A program made the translations under genes and the position numbers. A stretch of 64,000 bases of DNA from JACVRW01 sp963733885 (lineage in GTDB: Bacteria > Actinomycetota > Thermoleophilia > Solirubrobacterales > Thermoleophilaceae): NCBI GenBank assembly GCA_963733885.1, contig CAVTES010000004.1:434001-498000 (forward strand), written 5' to 3'. Shown one piece after another: positions 24,510-32,099 of the stretch. Within the stretch, counting starts at the first letter, position 1. The number at the start of each line of letters is the position of its first letter. A model generated the notes under the pieces. That model did no database searches, was not told where the DNA came from, and worked only from the letters and a program-made list of their open reading frames with translations.

Positions 24510-25775
24510 GTGCCCACCTCCCGCTCAGTCCAGCGCACCTATCTGCTTTTGATGCTGGGGAACACCCTGGCGGCGTCGTTCATCTGGGGGATCAACACGA
24601 TCTTCCTGCTGGATGCGGGCCTCTCGAATCTCGAGGCGTTCGGGGCCAATGCCTTCTACACGGCCGGGATGGTCCTGTTCGAGGTGCCGACCGGGATCGT
24701 CGCGGACACCGTCGGACGCCGCGCCTCGTATCTGCTCGGCACGGTGACGTTGACCGCGTCGACCCTCCTATACGTGCTGCTGTGGCAGGTCGAGGCGCCG
24801 TTCTGGCAATGGGCGCTGGTCTCGATGCTGCTCGGTCTCGGGTTCACGTTCTTCTCCGGGGCGGTCGAGGCATGGCTGGTCGATGCGTTGACCGCCACGG
24901 GCTTCAAGGGTGAGCTGGAGGCCGTGTTCGGGCGCGGTCAGATGGTGTCGGGGGCGGCGATGCTGACCGGGTCGGTGGCGGGCGGGTTCATTGCCCAGCA
25001 GACGAGCCTCGGGGTGCCGTTCGTGCTGCGCGGGGTGATCCTGGCCCTGATGTTCGCCGTCGCCTTCAGGCTGATGCACGACGTCGGGTTCTCCCCGGCC
25101 AAGGGGGGCCGTCCCCTCGCCGAGATGCGAAAGATCGCCTCGTCCTCGATCGACCACGGCTGGCGCGTCCCCGCGGTCAAGTGGCTGATGGTCGAGAGCC
25201 TCTTCGCCGGCGGCGTGGGCTTCTACGTCTTCTACGCGCTCCAGCCGTACCTGCTCGAGCTGTACGGCGATCCCGAGGCATACCAGATCGCCGGACTCGT
25301 GGCGGCGATCGCCGCGGGCGCCCAGATCCTCGGCGGCATGGCGGCGCCGCGGATCAGGCGGCTGTTCCATCGCCGCACTTCGGCACTGATCGCTACGGCC
25401 GGAGCCAGCGTGGTGACGCTGACCCTGATGGGACTCGTCGAGAGCTTCTGGGGCGTGCTGGCCCTGATCGTCGTCTGGGGGCTGCTGTTCGCGGCCACGA
25501 TGCCGATCCGCCAGACATACCTCAACGGCCTGATCCCCTCGCGCCAGCGAGCAACGATCCTCTCCTTCGACTCCCTCATGGGCTCCACCGGAGGCGTCTG
25601 GAGCCAGCCGCTGCTGGGCCGGGCGGCCGACGTGTGGGGTTACGCGCCGTCGTACCTGGTGAGCGCGGGGATCTCCGCGTTGGCGCTGCCGACGCTGGCG
25701 CTGTCGAGACGGGAAAACGCCGCGGCGGACATGCTCGAGGCCGGTGGCGCGCAGACCGCGCCGCAGCCCGCGTAA
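24510..25775 (+). CDS. MFS transporter
   Basis: 421-residue inner-membrane major facilitator with about 12 hydrophobic segments and a cytoplasmic loop near residue 200. The motif-A-like GIVADTVGRRAS lies after the second helix, and a helix-rich second half contains GLIPSRQRATILSFDSL, common in drug-efflux-like MFS proteins of actinobacteria. GTG start. No substrate-specific signature is visible. A dense array of TTCGA half-sites precedes the start, suggesting repression by a dedicated regulator. It is convergent with the SRPBCC gene. Confidence 0.85.
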   Translation: MPTSRSVQRTYLLLMLGNTLAASFIWGINTIFLLDAGLSNLEAFGANAFYTAGMVLFEVPTGIVADTVGRRASYLLGTVTLTASTLLYVLLWQVEAPFWQWALVSMLLGLGFTFFSGAVEAWLVDALTATGFKGELEAVFGRGQMVSGAAMLTGSVAGGFIAQQTSLGVPFVLRGVILALMFAVAFRLMHDVGFSPAKGGRPLAEMRKIASSSIDHGWRVPAVKWLMVESLFAGGVGFYVFYALQPYLLELYGDPEAYQIAGLVAAIAAGAQILGGMAAPRIRRLFHRRTSALIATAGASVVTLTLMGLVESFWGVLALIVVWGLLFAATMPIRQTYLNGLIPSRQRATILSFDSLMGSTGGVWSQPLLGRAADVWGYAPSYLVSAGISALALPTLALSRRENAAADMLEAGGAQTAPQPA

Positions 25776-25803
25776 GCCGAGGGCCGCGTCGAGGCGGCCC
25801 TGA

Positions 25804-26445
25804 TCACGCGGCCGGCTCGCCGCTGTAGAAGTCCGTGGTGCGCGCCGCGGCCGCCCGCGCCTCTCCGAAGTCGGTGCCCGAGGCGATGCTGGCCTCGGCC
25901 CAGCGCTCGCTGGAGAGCCTGACGAAGTGGCGGCCCTCGTCGGAGGTCTGCCAGGCCTCCATGGCCTCGCGATCGGGCGGATCGGGTCCGCCCGTGAGGT
26001 GCAGGGTCAGGCCGACGATTGCCTGATCCCAGCCGATGCCCACGGCGCCCGGGCCGAACTGGGACCAAAACTCGTCGTCGACGTGGGCGATGTGTTCCAG
26101 CGCGAACCGGGTGCGGCCGTCGGGCTCGGGCGTGAGGCGCAACTCGATCCACGAAGTCTCGCCGCGGTACTCCCACGTCGCGTCCACGCTGTGGGGCGGT
26201 TCGCAGCGCTCGATCGTCCCGGACGCGTTGGCCTGGAACTCGAAGCGGCCGCCCGGCCGGAGGTCGCCGGAGATCGGGAGGAACCAGCGGGAGATGCGCT
26301 CGCGGTTGGTGCACGCGTCCCAGAGGTCCTCGGGCGGCGTGTCGTACACCCGCACGACCGTGACGGTGCGAGCCTCGCCGGCCTCCAGCGTCCGGCTCCC
26401 GACCTGGCGGTCGACGCTACTGATCTCGTGGATGACTTCGATCAT
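25804..26445 (-). CDS. SRPBCC (AHSA1/START-like) domain protein
   Basis: Cytosolic 213-residue helix-grip protein of the AHSA1-like SRPBCC superfamily: YDTPPEDLWDACTNRERISRWFLPI at the N-terminal part, then GGRFEFQAN and a C-terminal long helix. Such proteins bind hydrophobic ligands and are very often encoded directly behind an ArsR-type regulator, as here with a four-base overlap. No catalytic residues are evident. Ligand unknown. Confidence 0.87.
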   Translation of the reverse strand: MIEVIHEISSVDRQVGSRTLEAGEARTVTVVRVYDTPPEDLWDACTNRERISRWFLPISGDLRPGGRFEFQANASGTIERCEPPHSVDATWEYRGETSWIELRLTPEPDGRTRFALEHIAHVDDEFWSQFGPGAVGIGWDQAIVGLTLHLTGGPDPPDREAMEAWQTSDEGRHFVRLSSERWAEASIASGTDFGEARAAAARTTDFYSGEPAA

Positions 26446-26801
26446 GGGGCGCTCCTCTCGTCGGGGGTGGCGCGGAGCCTGCGTTGGCGGCGCCCGCGGG
26501 CTATCTCGGTGGCCAGCGCGTCCAGGTGGGGGGTCCAGAACGCGCGGAAGTGGTCGAGCCAGGCGTCGACGTCGCGCAGCGGCTCCGGGTTGACCGCGTA
26601 AAGCCGACGGGCGCCCTCGGGGCGCACCGTCGCGAATCCCGCCTCGCGCAGGACGCGGAGGTGCTGGGACACCGCGGGCTGGGAGATCCCGAACTCGGAT
26701 CGGATGATCTCGGTGATCGCGCCCGACGAGTGCTCGCCGGTCGCGAGGAGCTCGAGAATGCGTCTCCGGACGGGATCGCCGAGGACGTCGAACGCGTGCA
26801 C
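26442..26801 (-). CDS. ArsR-family winged-helix regulator
   Basis: 119-residue repressor with the core LGDPVRRRILELLATGEHSSG and recognition helix ISQPAVSQHLRVLREAG, then wing VRPEGARRLYAVN. No metal-binding cysteines (ELCVCD motif absent), so it is of the non-metal ArsR type paired with SRPBCC proteins. GTG start at 26801. It probably represses itself and the SRPBCC gene through the palindrome just upstream. Confidence 0.88.
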   Translation of the reverse strand: MHAFDVLGDPVRRRILELLATGEHSSGAITEIIRSEFGISQPAVSQHLRVLREAGFATVRPEGARRLYAVNPEPLRDVDAWLDHFRAFWTPHLDALATEIARGRRQRRLRATPDERSAP

Positions 26802-26823
26802 CGGGGTAGCATATCAGGTCTTG

Positions 26824-26833
26824 CTTATATAAG
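26824..26833. promoter_or_regulatory. Palindrome CTTATATAAG before the ArsR gene
   Basis: A perfect 10-base AT-rich palindrome 23 bases before the GTG start, in otherwise GC-rich DNA; position and symmetry fit an ArsR autorepressor site overlapping a -10 region. Confidence 0.5.
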
Positions 26834-26876
26834 GCGACTTTAATATCTTCCAGCGCCAGGTCGGCTGCCGCGAGCC

Positions 26877-27234
26877 TCAGGTCCAGGGGTACGGCCCGCT
26901 CGACGCGGTGTGTAGTGCGCCCCGCTCGACGTGATCGAGCCTGAACGGCTCCAGCAGGGGCTCGCCGCCGCCGGTGATGTCGTCGGCCGTCAGGCGGCCG
27001 ATGGCCAGCGTCTTGAAGCCGTGGCCCGAGTCCACGATCGCGTAGGTGTTCTCCAGCACCCAGTCACAGACGGGGTAGTTGTCGGGCGTGTGGGCCACGA
27101 TCCCGCCGGCCGCGCTCAGCTGCCAGTCGTTCCCCGTCCCGCGGAGGCGCCGCAAGCACGACCACATCGGCGCCACGCTCTGCCACCGCCCACGCGACCG
27201 ACAGCCCGTTGACTCCGGCGCCTAAGACGACATG
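26877..27234 (-). pseudogene. Internally deleted FAD-dependent oxidoreductase remnant
   Basis: Directly behind the intact FAD oxidoreductase lies a shortened second copy. Its first about 35 residues (HVVLGAGVNGLSVAWAVAE) are the FAD-binding Rossmann start; in another frame the C-terminal about 85 residues follow (GIVAHTPDNYPVCDWV, then DSGHGFKTLAIGR, ending SSGPYPWT). The latter parallels GVGAFTADNFPVFDHM, DSNHGYKMIAVGR and SHSPYPWS of the intact neighbour. Roughly 280 central residues are missing and the frames differ. So a tandem duplicate lost its middle; the C-terminal open frame is not likely functional. Confidence 0.75.
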
Positions 27235-27235
27235 G

Positions 27236-28495
27236 TCACGACCAGGGGTACGGACTGTGCGACACGGGATGCAGGTCCCCGGTCGCGAAGCGCTCGTGGC
27301 GGAACGGGTGCAGCAGCGCGGAGTGCTCCCCGAGCAGCACCCGCGCGATCTCTCGGCCGACGGCGATCATCTTGTAGCCGTGGTTCGAGTCGGCGGCCAC
27401 GAACACGTTCTGGCGCATGTGGTCGAACACCGGGAAGTTGTCCGCCGTGAACGCGCCGACGCCGCCCGAGCGGGTATCGCGGTACTTCGGGCGCGAGCCC
27501 TCGAAGCGCTCCATGGACTGCGACAGCGCGGCGCACCACAGGTCGGGGAAGCCAGGCTCTACGGTGCCGGTCGGGTACGGGTCGAGCTCGAAGGAGTGGC
27601 CCTTGGGCAGAGGCGACGCCCCGCCCTGCACGGAGTGCTTGTCCTGCTTGAAGTAGATGCCCCACTGGTCATCCGTGACGAGCTCCCCCGTGTCGGCGTG
27701 CAGCGGCGCGTGGCTGTCCACGTGCAGAACGGGCGGCAGCGAGCCGTCGGCGGTCACAAACACCGCCGGGTCCACCGCGATCTCCCCCTCTTGGAGGTAC
27801 CAGTAGGTCCACATCTCGCGTTCCTCGCCCGCTACCTCGATCCGCCGGGGCAGCCCGAGCAGCTCCCACAGCCGCGCGATCCAGGGGCCCACCGCCACGA
27901 CCACCTGCTCGACCCCGATCGGCCCCGCACTCGTCTCCACGTGCGTCACCGCGTCGGAGCCGTCGAACGAGAAGCCTGTGACCTCCACCCCAGTCTCGAT
28001 GGCGGCGCCCGCGGCCCGCGCCTTCGAGGCCAGCCCGAACATCGAGTCGCGGTTGAACGCGAAGCCACCCTGCCTCTCGTGGAGGCAGACTGAGAGCCCG
28101 GGCGCCCGCCAGTCGGGGAACAGCGAGCGCATGTGCGCCGCCACGTCGGCCTCGCCCAGGATCAGCGACGACTCGTAGCCGATCCGCTGCTGGCGCTCGT
28201 AGACGGTGGTGAGGTCCCCCTCCTGGGCGCCGTCGCCTAGCGCCACGTAGCCGGAGCCGTGGTAGGCGAAGGTCTCCGGATCCGACTCCCAGATCTCGAC
28301 GCAGGCGGCCATCAGGTCCTGCATCGCGGGCTGAAAGTAGTTGTTGCGGACGACGCCGCAGGCGATCCCGGAGGCGCCCGCCGCCACGTCGGTCTTGTCC
28401 ACCACCAGCACCTCCTCGCCCTGCTCGGCCAGGTGCCAGGCCGTGGACAGCCCGTGGACTCCCGCCCCGATGACGAGGTGCTTGACGGAGCGCAT
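27236..28495 (-). CDS. Single-subunit FAD-dependent amine oxidoreductase (sarcosine oxidase beta/DAO family)
   Basis: 419-residue DAO-fold flavoprotein. The FAD loop is VIGAGVHGLSTAWHLAEQG (residues about 8-26), followed by VVDKTDVAAGASG, and the C-terminal FAD/substrate region GAFTADNFPVFDHM and DSNHGYKMIAVGREIA. Such enzymes oxidise secondary or methylated amines (sarcosine, dimethylglycine, N-methylglutamate) giving an aldehyde-level C1 unit. Unlike the 45-50 kb set, no alpha, gamma or delta subunits accompany it. It ends an operon with three glutamate-synthase-like genes and a GS-like ligase, suggesting it oxidises the N-alkylglutamate they produce. Substrate is inference. Confidence 0.85.
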   Translation of the reverse strand: MRSVKHLVIGAGVHGLSTAWHLAEQGEEVLVVDKTDVAAGASGIACGVVRNNYFQPAMQDLMAACVEIWESDPETFAYHGSGYVALGDGAQEGDLTTVYERQQRIGYESSLILGEADVAAHMRSLFPDWRAPGLSVCLHERQGGFAFNRDSMFGLASKARAAGAAIETGVEVTGFSFDGSDAVTHVETSAGPIGVEQVVVAVGPWIARLWELLGLPRRIEVAGEEREMWTYWYLQEGEIAVDPAVFVTADGSLPPVLHVDSHAPLHADTGELVTDDQWGIYFKQDKHSVQGGASPLPKGHSFELDPYPTGTVEPGFPDLWCAALSQSMERFEGSRPKYRDTRSGGVGAFTADNFPVFDHMRQNVFVAADSNHGYKMIAVGREIARVLLGEHSALLHPFRHERFATGDLHPVSHSPYPWS

Positions 28496-28500
28496 CGCGG

Positions 28501-28926
28501 CTAGTGGAGCGGCGGTTCCCAGCCCTCGAGCACGGCCGGGGTCCAGTCCTCGCCGACCGTCCGCGACCCCTCCACCCAGGGCCCCAGCTCGGGCTGGGGG
28601 AACTTGCAGTGCTTCTCCTTGAGGCGGATGCCGTAGGAGTTGCCCGACTGAAGATGCTTTATGAGCACCTTTCGCGCGATCTCGTTCTCGCGCCCCTCAG
28701 GGATCGGGAAGTAGATCTTCAGGAACGAGTTCGAATAGCGGTCGAAGACGGCGGGGGTCCCTTCCTCCTCGAGCAGCTCCACGTCCTCCAGCCAGTTGAT
28801 GTCCTGCCCGGGAGTGGCCTCCTGCAGGTCGACGTTCTCGATCAGCGCGATGTCCTCCTGGTACGGAAAGCGCTGCCCCGAGAGGTACTCGGCGTCGATC
28901 GCGATGATCTTCTGCGGCTCGCTCAT
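28501..28926 (-). CDS. Unrecognised 141-residue protein in the first N-alkylglutamate cluster
   Basis: Soluble, no signal peptide or membrane segment. N-terminus MSEPQKIIAIDAEYLSGQRF, an acidic middle (INWLEDVELLEEEGT), then FDRYSNSFLKIYFPIPEG, a basic helix (NEIARKVLIKHLQSG) and a proline/tryptophan-rich end. One Cys only (EKHCKF), so no metal site of its own. ATG overlaps the stop of the FMN subunit by four bases and its own stop is five bases before the oxidoreductase, so it is firmly part of the operon. The second cluster lacks a counterpart. I do not recognise the family; an accessory or electron-transfer-docking subunit for the FAD enzyme is a guess. Confidence 0.8.
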   Translation of the reverse strand: MSEPQKIIAIDAEYLSGQRFPYQEDIALIENVDLQEATPGQDINWLEDVELLEEEGTPAVFDRYSNSFLKIYFPIPEGRENEIARKVLIKHLQSGNSYGIRLKEKHCKFPQPELGPWVEGSRTVGEDWTPAVLEGWEPPLH

Positions 28927-30365
28927 CGCTCCGCGGGCTCGCGCTCCGGCAGGTGGTCGATCGGGTTCTCGAGGTAGCGGTCGAGCAGCGTCTCGATCCG
29001 CTGAAGGGCCCGCTCCTCGGACACGCCCGGGATGTACTCGGTGCCGGCGAGCGGCACGCGGGCCATCGCGGCGGCCTCGGTCGTCAGGGCCGCGAGGTCC
29101 TCGGGCTCCAGCGAGTGCACGTTGGTCTTCCCGCAAGCGCGCGCGAGCATCTGCACCTCGAGCGTGAGCGTGTGCAGGAAGTTGTAGACGCGGTTTGCCG
29201 CATCCTCCACGTGCAGCCGCTTGCGCAGCTCGGGATCCTGCGTGGTGATCCCGACCGGGCAACGGCCCGTGTGGCAGTGGTAGCACTGGCCGGCCGGCAC
29301 GCCGATCGTGCCCTCGTAGTCGGTGACGCCCGGTATCTCCTTGTTGCAGTTCAGCGCCATCAGCGCCGAGTGGCCGATCGCGATCGCATCCGCGCCCAGC
29401 GCGATGCACTTCGCCACATCGCCGCCGTTGCGGATCCCGCCGGCCACAACGAGGTCGATCTCGTCCGCCAGCCCGACGTCCTCGAGCGCCCGCCGCGCCT
29501 CGGGGATCGCCGCCATCAGCGGGATGCCGGTCTCCTCGGCAGCCGTGTGCGGCCCGGCGCCGGTGCCGCCCTCGGCGCCGTCGAGGTAGATGATGTCCGG
29601 CCCGCACTTGGCCGCCATGCGCACATCGTCATACACGCGGGCGGCGCCCAGCTTGAGCTGGATCGGGATCTCGTAGTTGGTGGCCTCGCGCGTCTCCTGC
29701 ACCTTCAGCGAGAGATCGTCAGGGCCCAGCCAGTCGGGGTGGCGCGCGGGCGAGCGCTGGTCGATGCCGGCCGGCAGCGAGCGCATCTCGGCCACCTGCT
29801 CGGTCACCTTCTGCCCCATCAGGTGGCCGCCGAGGCCGACCTTGCAGCCCTGGCCGATGAAGAACTCGACCGCGTCCGCCAGCATCAGGTGGTGCGGGTT
29901 GAACCCGTACCGGCTCTGGATGATCTGGTAGTACCACTTCGTGGAAAGGTCGCGCTCGGGCGGAATCATCCCCCCCTCGCCCGAGCAGGTGGCGGTGCCC
30001 GCCATCGAGGCGCCTTTCGCGAGCGCCATCTTGGCCTCGAGCGACAGCGCGCCGAAGCTCATCCCTGTGATGTAGATCGGGATGTCGAGCTCGATCGGCT
30101 TCTTCGCGAACCGCGCGCCCAGCACGGTCTTGGTCACGCACTTCTCGCGATAGCCCTCGATCACGAAGCGGGTGAGGGTTCCGGGCAGGAAGATCAGCTC
30201 GTCCCAGTGCGGGATCTTCTTGAACATCGAGAAGCCCCGCATGCGGTAGCGGCCGAGCTCGGCCTTCATGTGGATGTCGTCGATGACCTCCGGCGTGAAG
30301 ATCTTGCTTCGGCCGAGGACCGTCTTCTGCGACGGGGCGTTCTCGTCGGCTCGTTCCGCGGGCAT
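28923..30365 (-). CDS. FMN-binding glutamate synthase-like subunit (MgsC/GltB2-like), copy 1
   Basis: 480-residue TIM-barrel FMN domain like the synthase domain of GltB, and like MgsC of N-methylglutamate synthase. Signatures are ITGMSFGALSLEAK (FMN), GTATCSGEGGMIPPE, YLDGAEGGTGAGP and VAGGIRNGGDVAKC. A cysteine cluster AGQCYHCHTGRCPVGI (C-x2-C-x4-C) lies where GltB binds its 3Fe-4S cluster. Together with the MgsB- and MgsA-like genes upstream it would make N-alkylglutamate from glutamine- or glutamylamide-derived nitrogen and 2-oxoglutarate. ATG overlaps the previous stop by one base. Confidence 0.87.
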   Translation of the reverse strand: MPAERADENAPSQKTVLGRSKIFTPEVIDDIHMKAELGRYRMRGFSMFKKIPHWDELIFLPGTLTRFVIEGYREKCVTKTVLGARFAKKPIELDIPIYITGMSFGALSLEAKMALAKGASMAGTATCSGEGGMIPPERDLSTKWYYQIIQSRYGFNPHHLMLADAVEFFIGQGCKVGLGGHLMGQKVTEQVAEMRSLPAGIDQRSPARHPDWLGPDDLSLKVQETREATNYEIPIQLKLGAARVYDDVRMAAKCGPDIIYLDGAEGGTGAGPHTAAEETGIPLMAAIPEARRALEDVGLADEIDLVVAGGIRNGGDVAKCIALGADAIAIGHSALMALNCNKEIPGVTDYEGTIGVPAGQCYHCHTGRCPVGITTQDPELRKRLHVEDAANRVYNFLHTLTLEVQMLARACGKTNVHSLEPEDLAALTTEAAAMARVPLAGTEYIPGVSEERALQRIETLLDRYLENPIDHLPEREPAER

Positions 30366-31171
30366 CAGAGCACCAGCTTCCGCTCGGACGGCTCGAGGCT
30401 GTCGTAGTTGTAGAGCTTCTTCCCGCACACGAACTTCTTCAGCTCGGGCGGGTCTCCGAGCCCGTAGATCCCGAACTTTCGATCCACGAGCTCGGTGTCG
30501 GCGTCGGTCCACTCGCCCTCGACGCAGTCGATCCCCAGCGAGGCCACCTTGCCGCCCACGTAGATCGTCCCGTCGTACATCGAGTCGCCGAGGCCGGGGC
30601 CCACGTCGCCGAGGATGATCTGGCGGCCGCGCTGCATCATGAAGCCGGTCATCGAGCCGGCGTCGCCGAGCACGATGATGGTGCCGCCCTTCTGGTCGAT
30701 GCCGGTGCGGGCGCCGACCTGGCCTTTCACGACCAGGTCGCCGCCGCGCAGGGCGGCACCGGCGAGCGAGCCGGCGTTCGACTCGATCACGACGACGCCC
30801 GACATCATGTTCTCGGCCACGGACCAACCCACGCGGCCGTTCACCTGGACCTCCGGGCCGTCGATCAGGCCGCAGCCGAAGTAGCCCACGCTTCCTTCAA
30901 ACGTCACGCGGCACCGCATCAGGATCCCCACCCCGAGCGAATGCCGCGCGCTTGGATTCAAGATCGTCACGTCGGTGACGCCTTGTTCGTACAGCAACCA
31001 GCGAAGCTCGCTGTTGATCTTGCGAGTCGAGAGGTCGCGGGCGTCGAACTGCGCCCTGTGGCCGTCGATCTCCGCGATCTTGGGGATGCTGCCGTCGAGT
31101 TCGACCAGGCCGCGCGCATCGTAGGTGGCGCCGTTCGCCGCGGCCTGCTCATGCGCGGCTACCTGGTCCAC
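30365..31171 (-). CDS. GltB3/MgsB-like GXGXG beta-helix subunit, copy 1
   Basis: 268-residue right-handed beta-helix protein homologous to the C-terminal GXGXG domain of glutamate synthase and to MgsB. Repeats such as VGYFGCGLIDG, GRVGWSVAENMMSG, GDLVVKGQVGARTG, GTIIVLGDAGSMTG and GVGPGLGDSMYDG-type turns are clear. GTG 31171 is inside the end of the amidotransferase gene (13-base overlap), chosen because the conserved segment begins soon after. No catalytic residues are expected; it structures the complex. Confidence 0.85.
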   Translation of the reverse strand: MDQVAAHEQAAANGATYDARGLVELDGSIPKIAEIDGHRAQFDARDLSTRKINSELRWLLYEQGVTDVTILNPSARHSLGVGILMRCRVTFEGSVGYFGCGLIDGPEVQVNGRVGWSVAENMMSGVVVIESNAGSLAGAALRGGDLVVKGQVGARTGIDQKGGTIIVLGDAGSMTGFMMQRGRQIILGDVGPGLGDSMYDGTIYVGGKVASLGIDCVEGEWTDADTELVDRKFGIYGLGDPPELKKFVCGKKLYNYDSLEPSERKLVL

Positions 31172-32097
31172 ACCATCACCACGCCCTCGTATGGGTCGTA
31201 GGTCTCGATTTCCCGGTCCACCACCTTGCGGATGGCGATCTCCTCGCTCGCCAGCGCGACGATGTCGTCCGACTCGTAGAGCACCAGCGGCTTCGCGCCG
31301 AGCTCGTCCTTGGCCACGCCGAGCGCGTCTTCGGTCACGCAGATGTAGGTGAAGACGCCGTCGAGCTCCTCGAGGCTGCGGCGCATGGAGGCCTCGAGCG
31401 AGTCGCCCTGCGCCATCCGCTCGGCGAGGTAGACGGCGATGATCTCCGAGTCGCACATCGACTGGAAGCGGTGGCCGGCGCGTTCGAGGCGGCGGCGCCA
31501 CTGGTGGTAGTTGGTGAGCTGGCCGTTGTGCACCACGGCGACGTCGGGGAACGGATACGCCCAGTAGGGGTGCGCGTTGGCGATGTCCACGTCGGACTCG
31601 GTGGCCATGCGGGCGTGGCCGATGGCGTGGGTGCCGACGAAGGCGTCGAGCCCGTAGTCGCTGGCCACGGTCTGGGCGTCGCCGAGGTCCTTGACGATTT
31701 CGAGCGCCCGCCCGAGCGAGAGCACCTCGGTGCCCTTCACGTCCTCCACGTAGTCGGCGAGCTGCTTGAGGTCCCCGTCGAAGCCGAAGGTGACCGTCAA
31801 GGCGTAGTCAGTCGACTTCTTGATGTCGCCGATCTGGGCGCCCATGGAGCGCATGCGGGTCTCGACGTCGGACCGCTGCCGTGTCAGGCGCTGCGCGAAG
31901 TCGAAGTCCCGGTGACCGTTCGACTCGGCGAGCTTGATGTGCATTATGTAGCCGTCGTCAGAGGCCGGGCGGTAGAGCGCGTACCCCGTGGAGTCCGGCC
32001 CGCGGTGCTTCATGGCCTGGAGCATGGCCGTCATGTCGCGCCCGACCCGACGCTCGCCCCCGCCGTCGCGGTAGATGATCCCGGCGATGCCGCACAT
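31159..32097 (-). CDS. Class II glutamine amidotransferase subunit (MgsA/GltB1-like), copy 1
   Basis: 312-residue Ntn-hydrolase that would release ammonia or alkylamine nitrogen from a gamma-glutamyl compound. Cys2 after Met (MCGIAGIIY) is the nucleophile; the oxyanion/substrate motifs HRGPDSTGYA, GHARMATESDVDIAN and VVHNGQLTNYHQW are all there, as are SDSEII-like CDSEIIAVYL. An extra roughly 60-residue insert (about residues 75-135) distinguishes it from simple GATases and matches MgsA-type subunits. Three bases after the GS-like gene. Confidence 0.88.
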   Translation of the reverse strand: MCGIAGIIYRDGGGERRVGRDMTAMLQAMKHRGPDSTGYALYRPASDDGYIMHIKLAESNGHRDFDFAQRLTRQRSDVETRMRSMGAQIGDIKKSTDYALTVTFGFDGDLKQLADYVEDVKGTEVLSLGRALEIVKDLGDAQTVASDYGLDAFVGTHAIGHARMATESDVDIANAHPYWAYPFPDVAVVHNGQLTNYHQWRRRLERAGHRFQSMCDSEIIAVYLAERMAQGDSLEASMRRSLEELDGVFTYICVTEDALGVAKDELGAKPLVLYESDDIVALASEEIAIRKVVDREIETYDPYEGVVMVWTR

Positions 32098-32099
32098 GA

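Noticed and set aside
22831..24552. 573-residue open frame on the plus strand
   Set aside because: It is antisense to the Amt-family gene, has low-complexity Arg/Asp/His composition and no family signature; a typical high-GC shadow frame.
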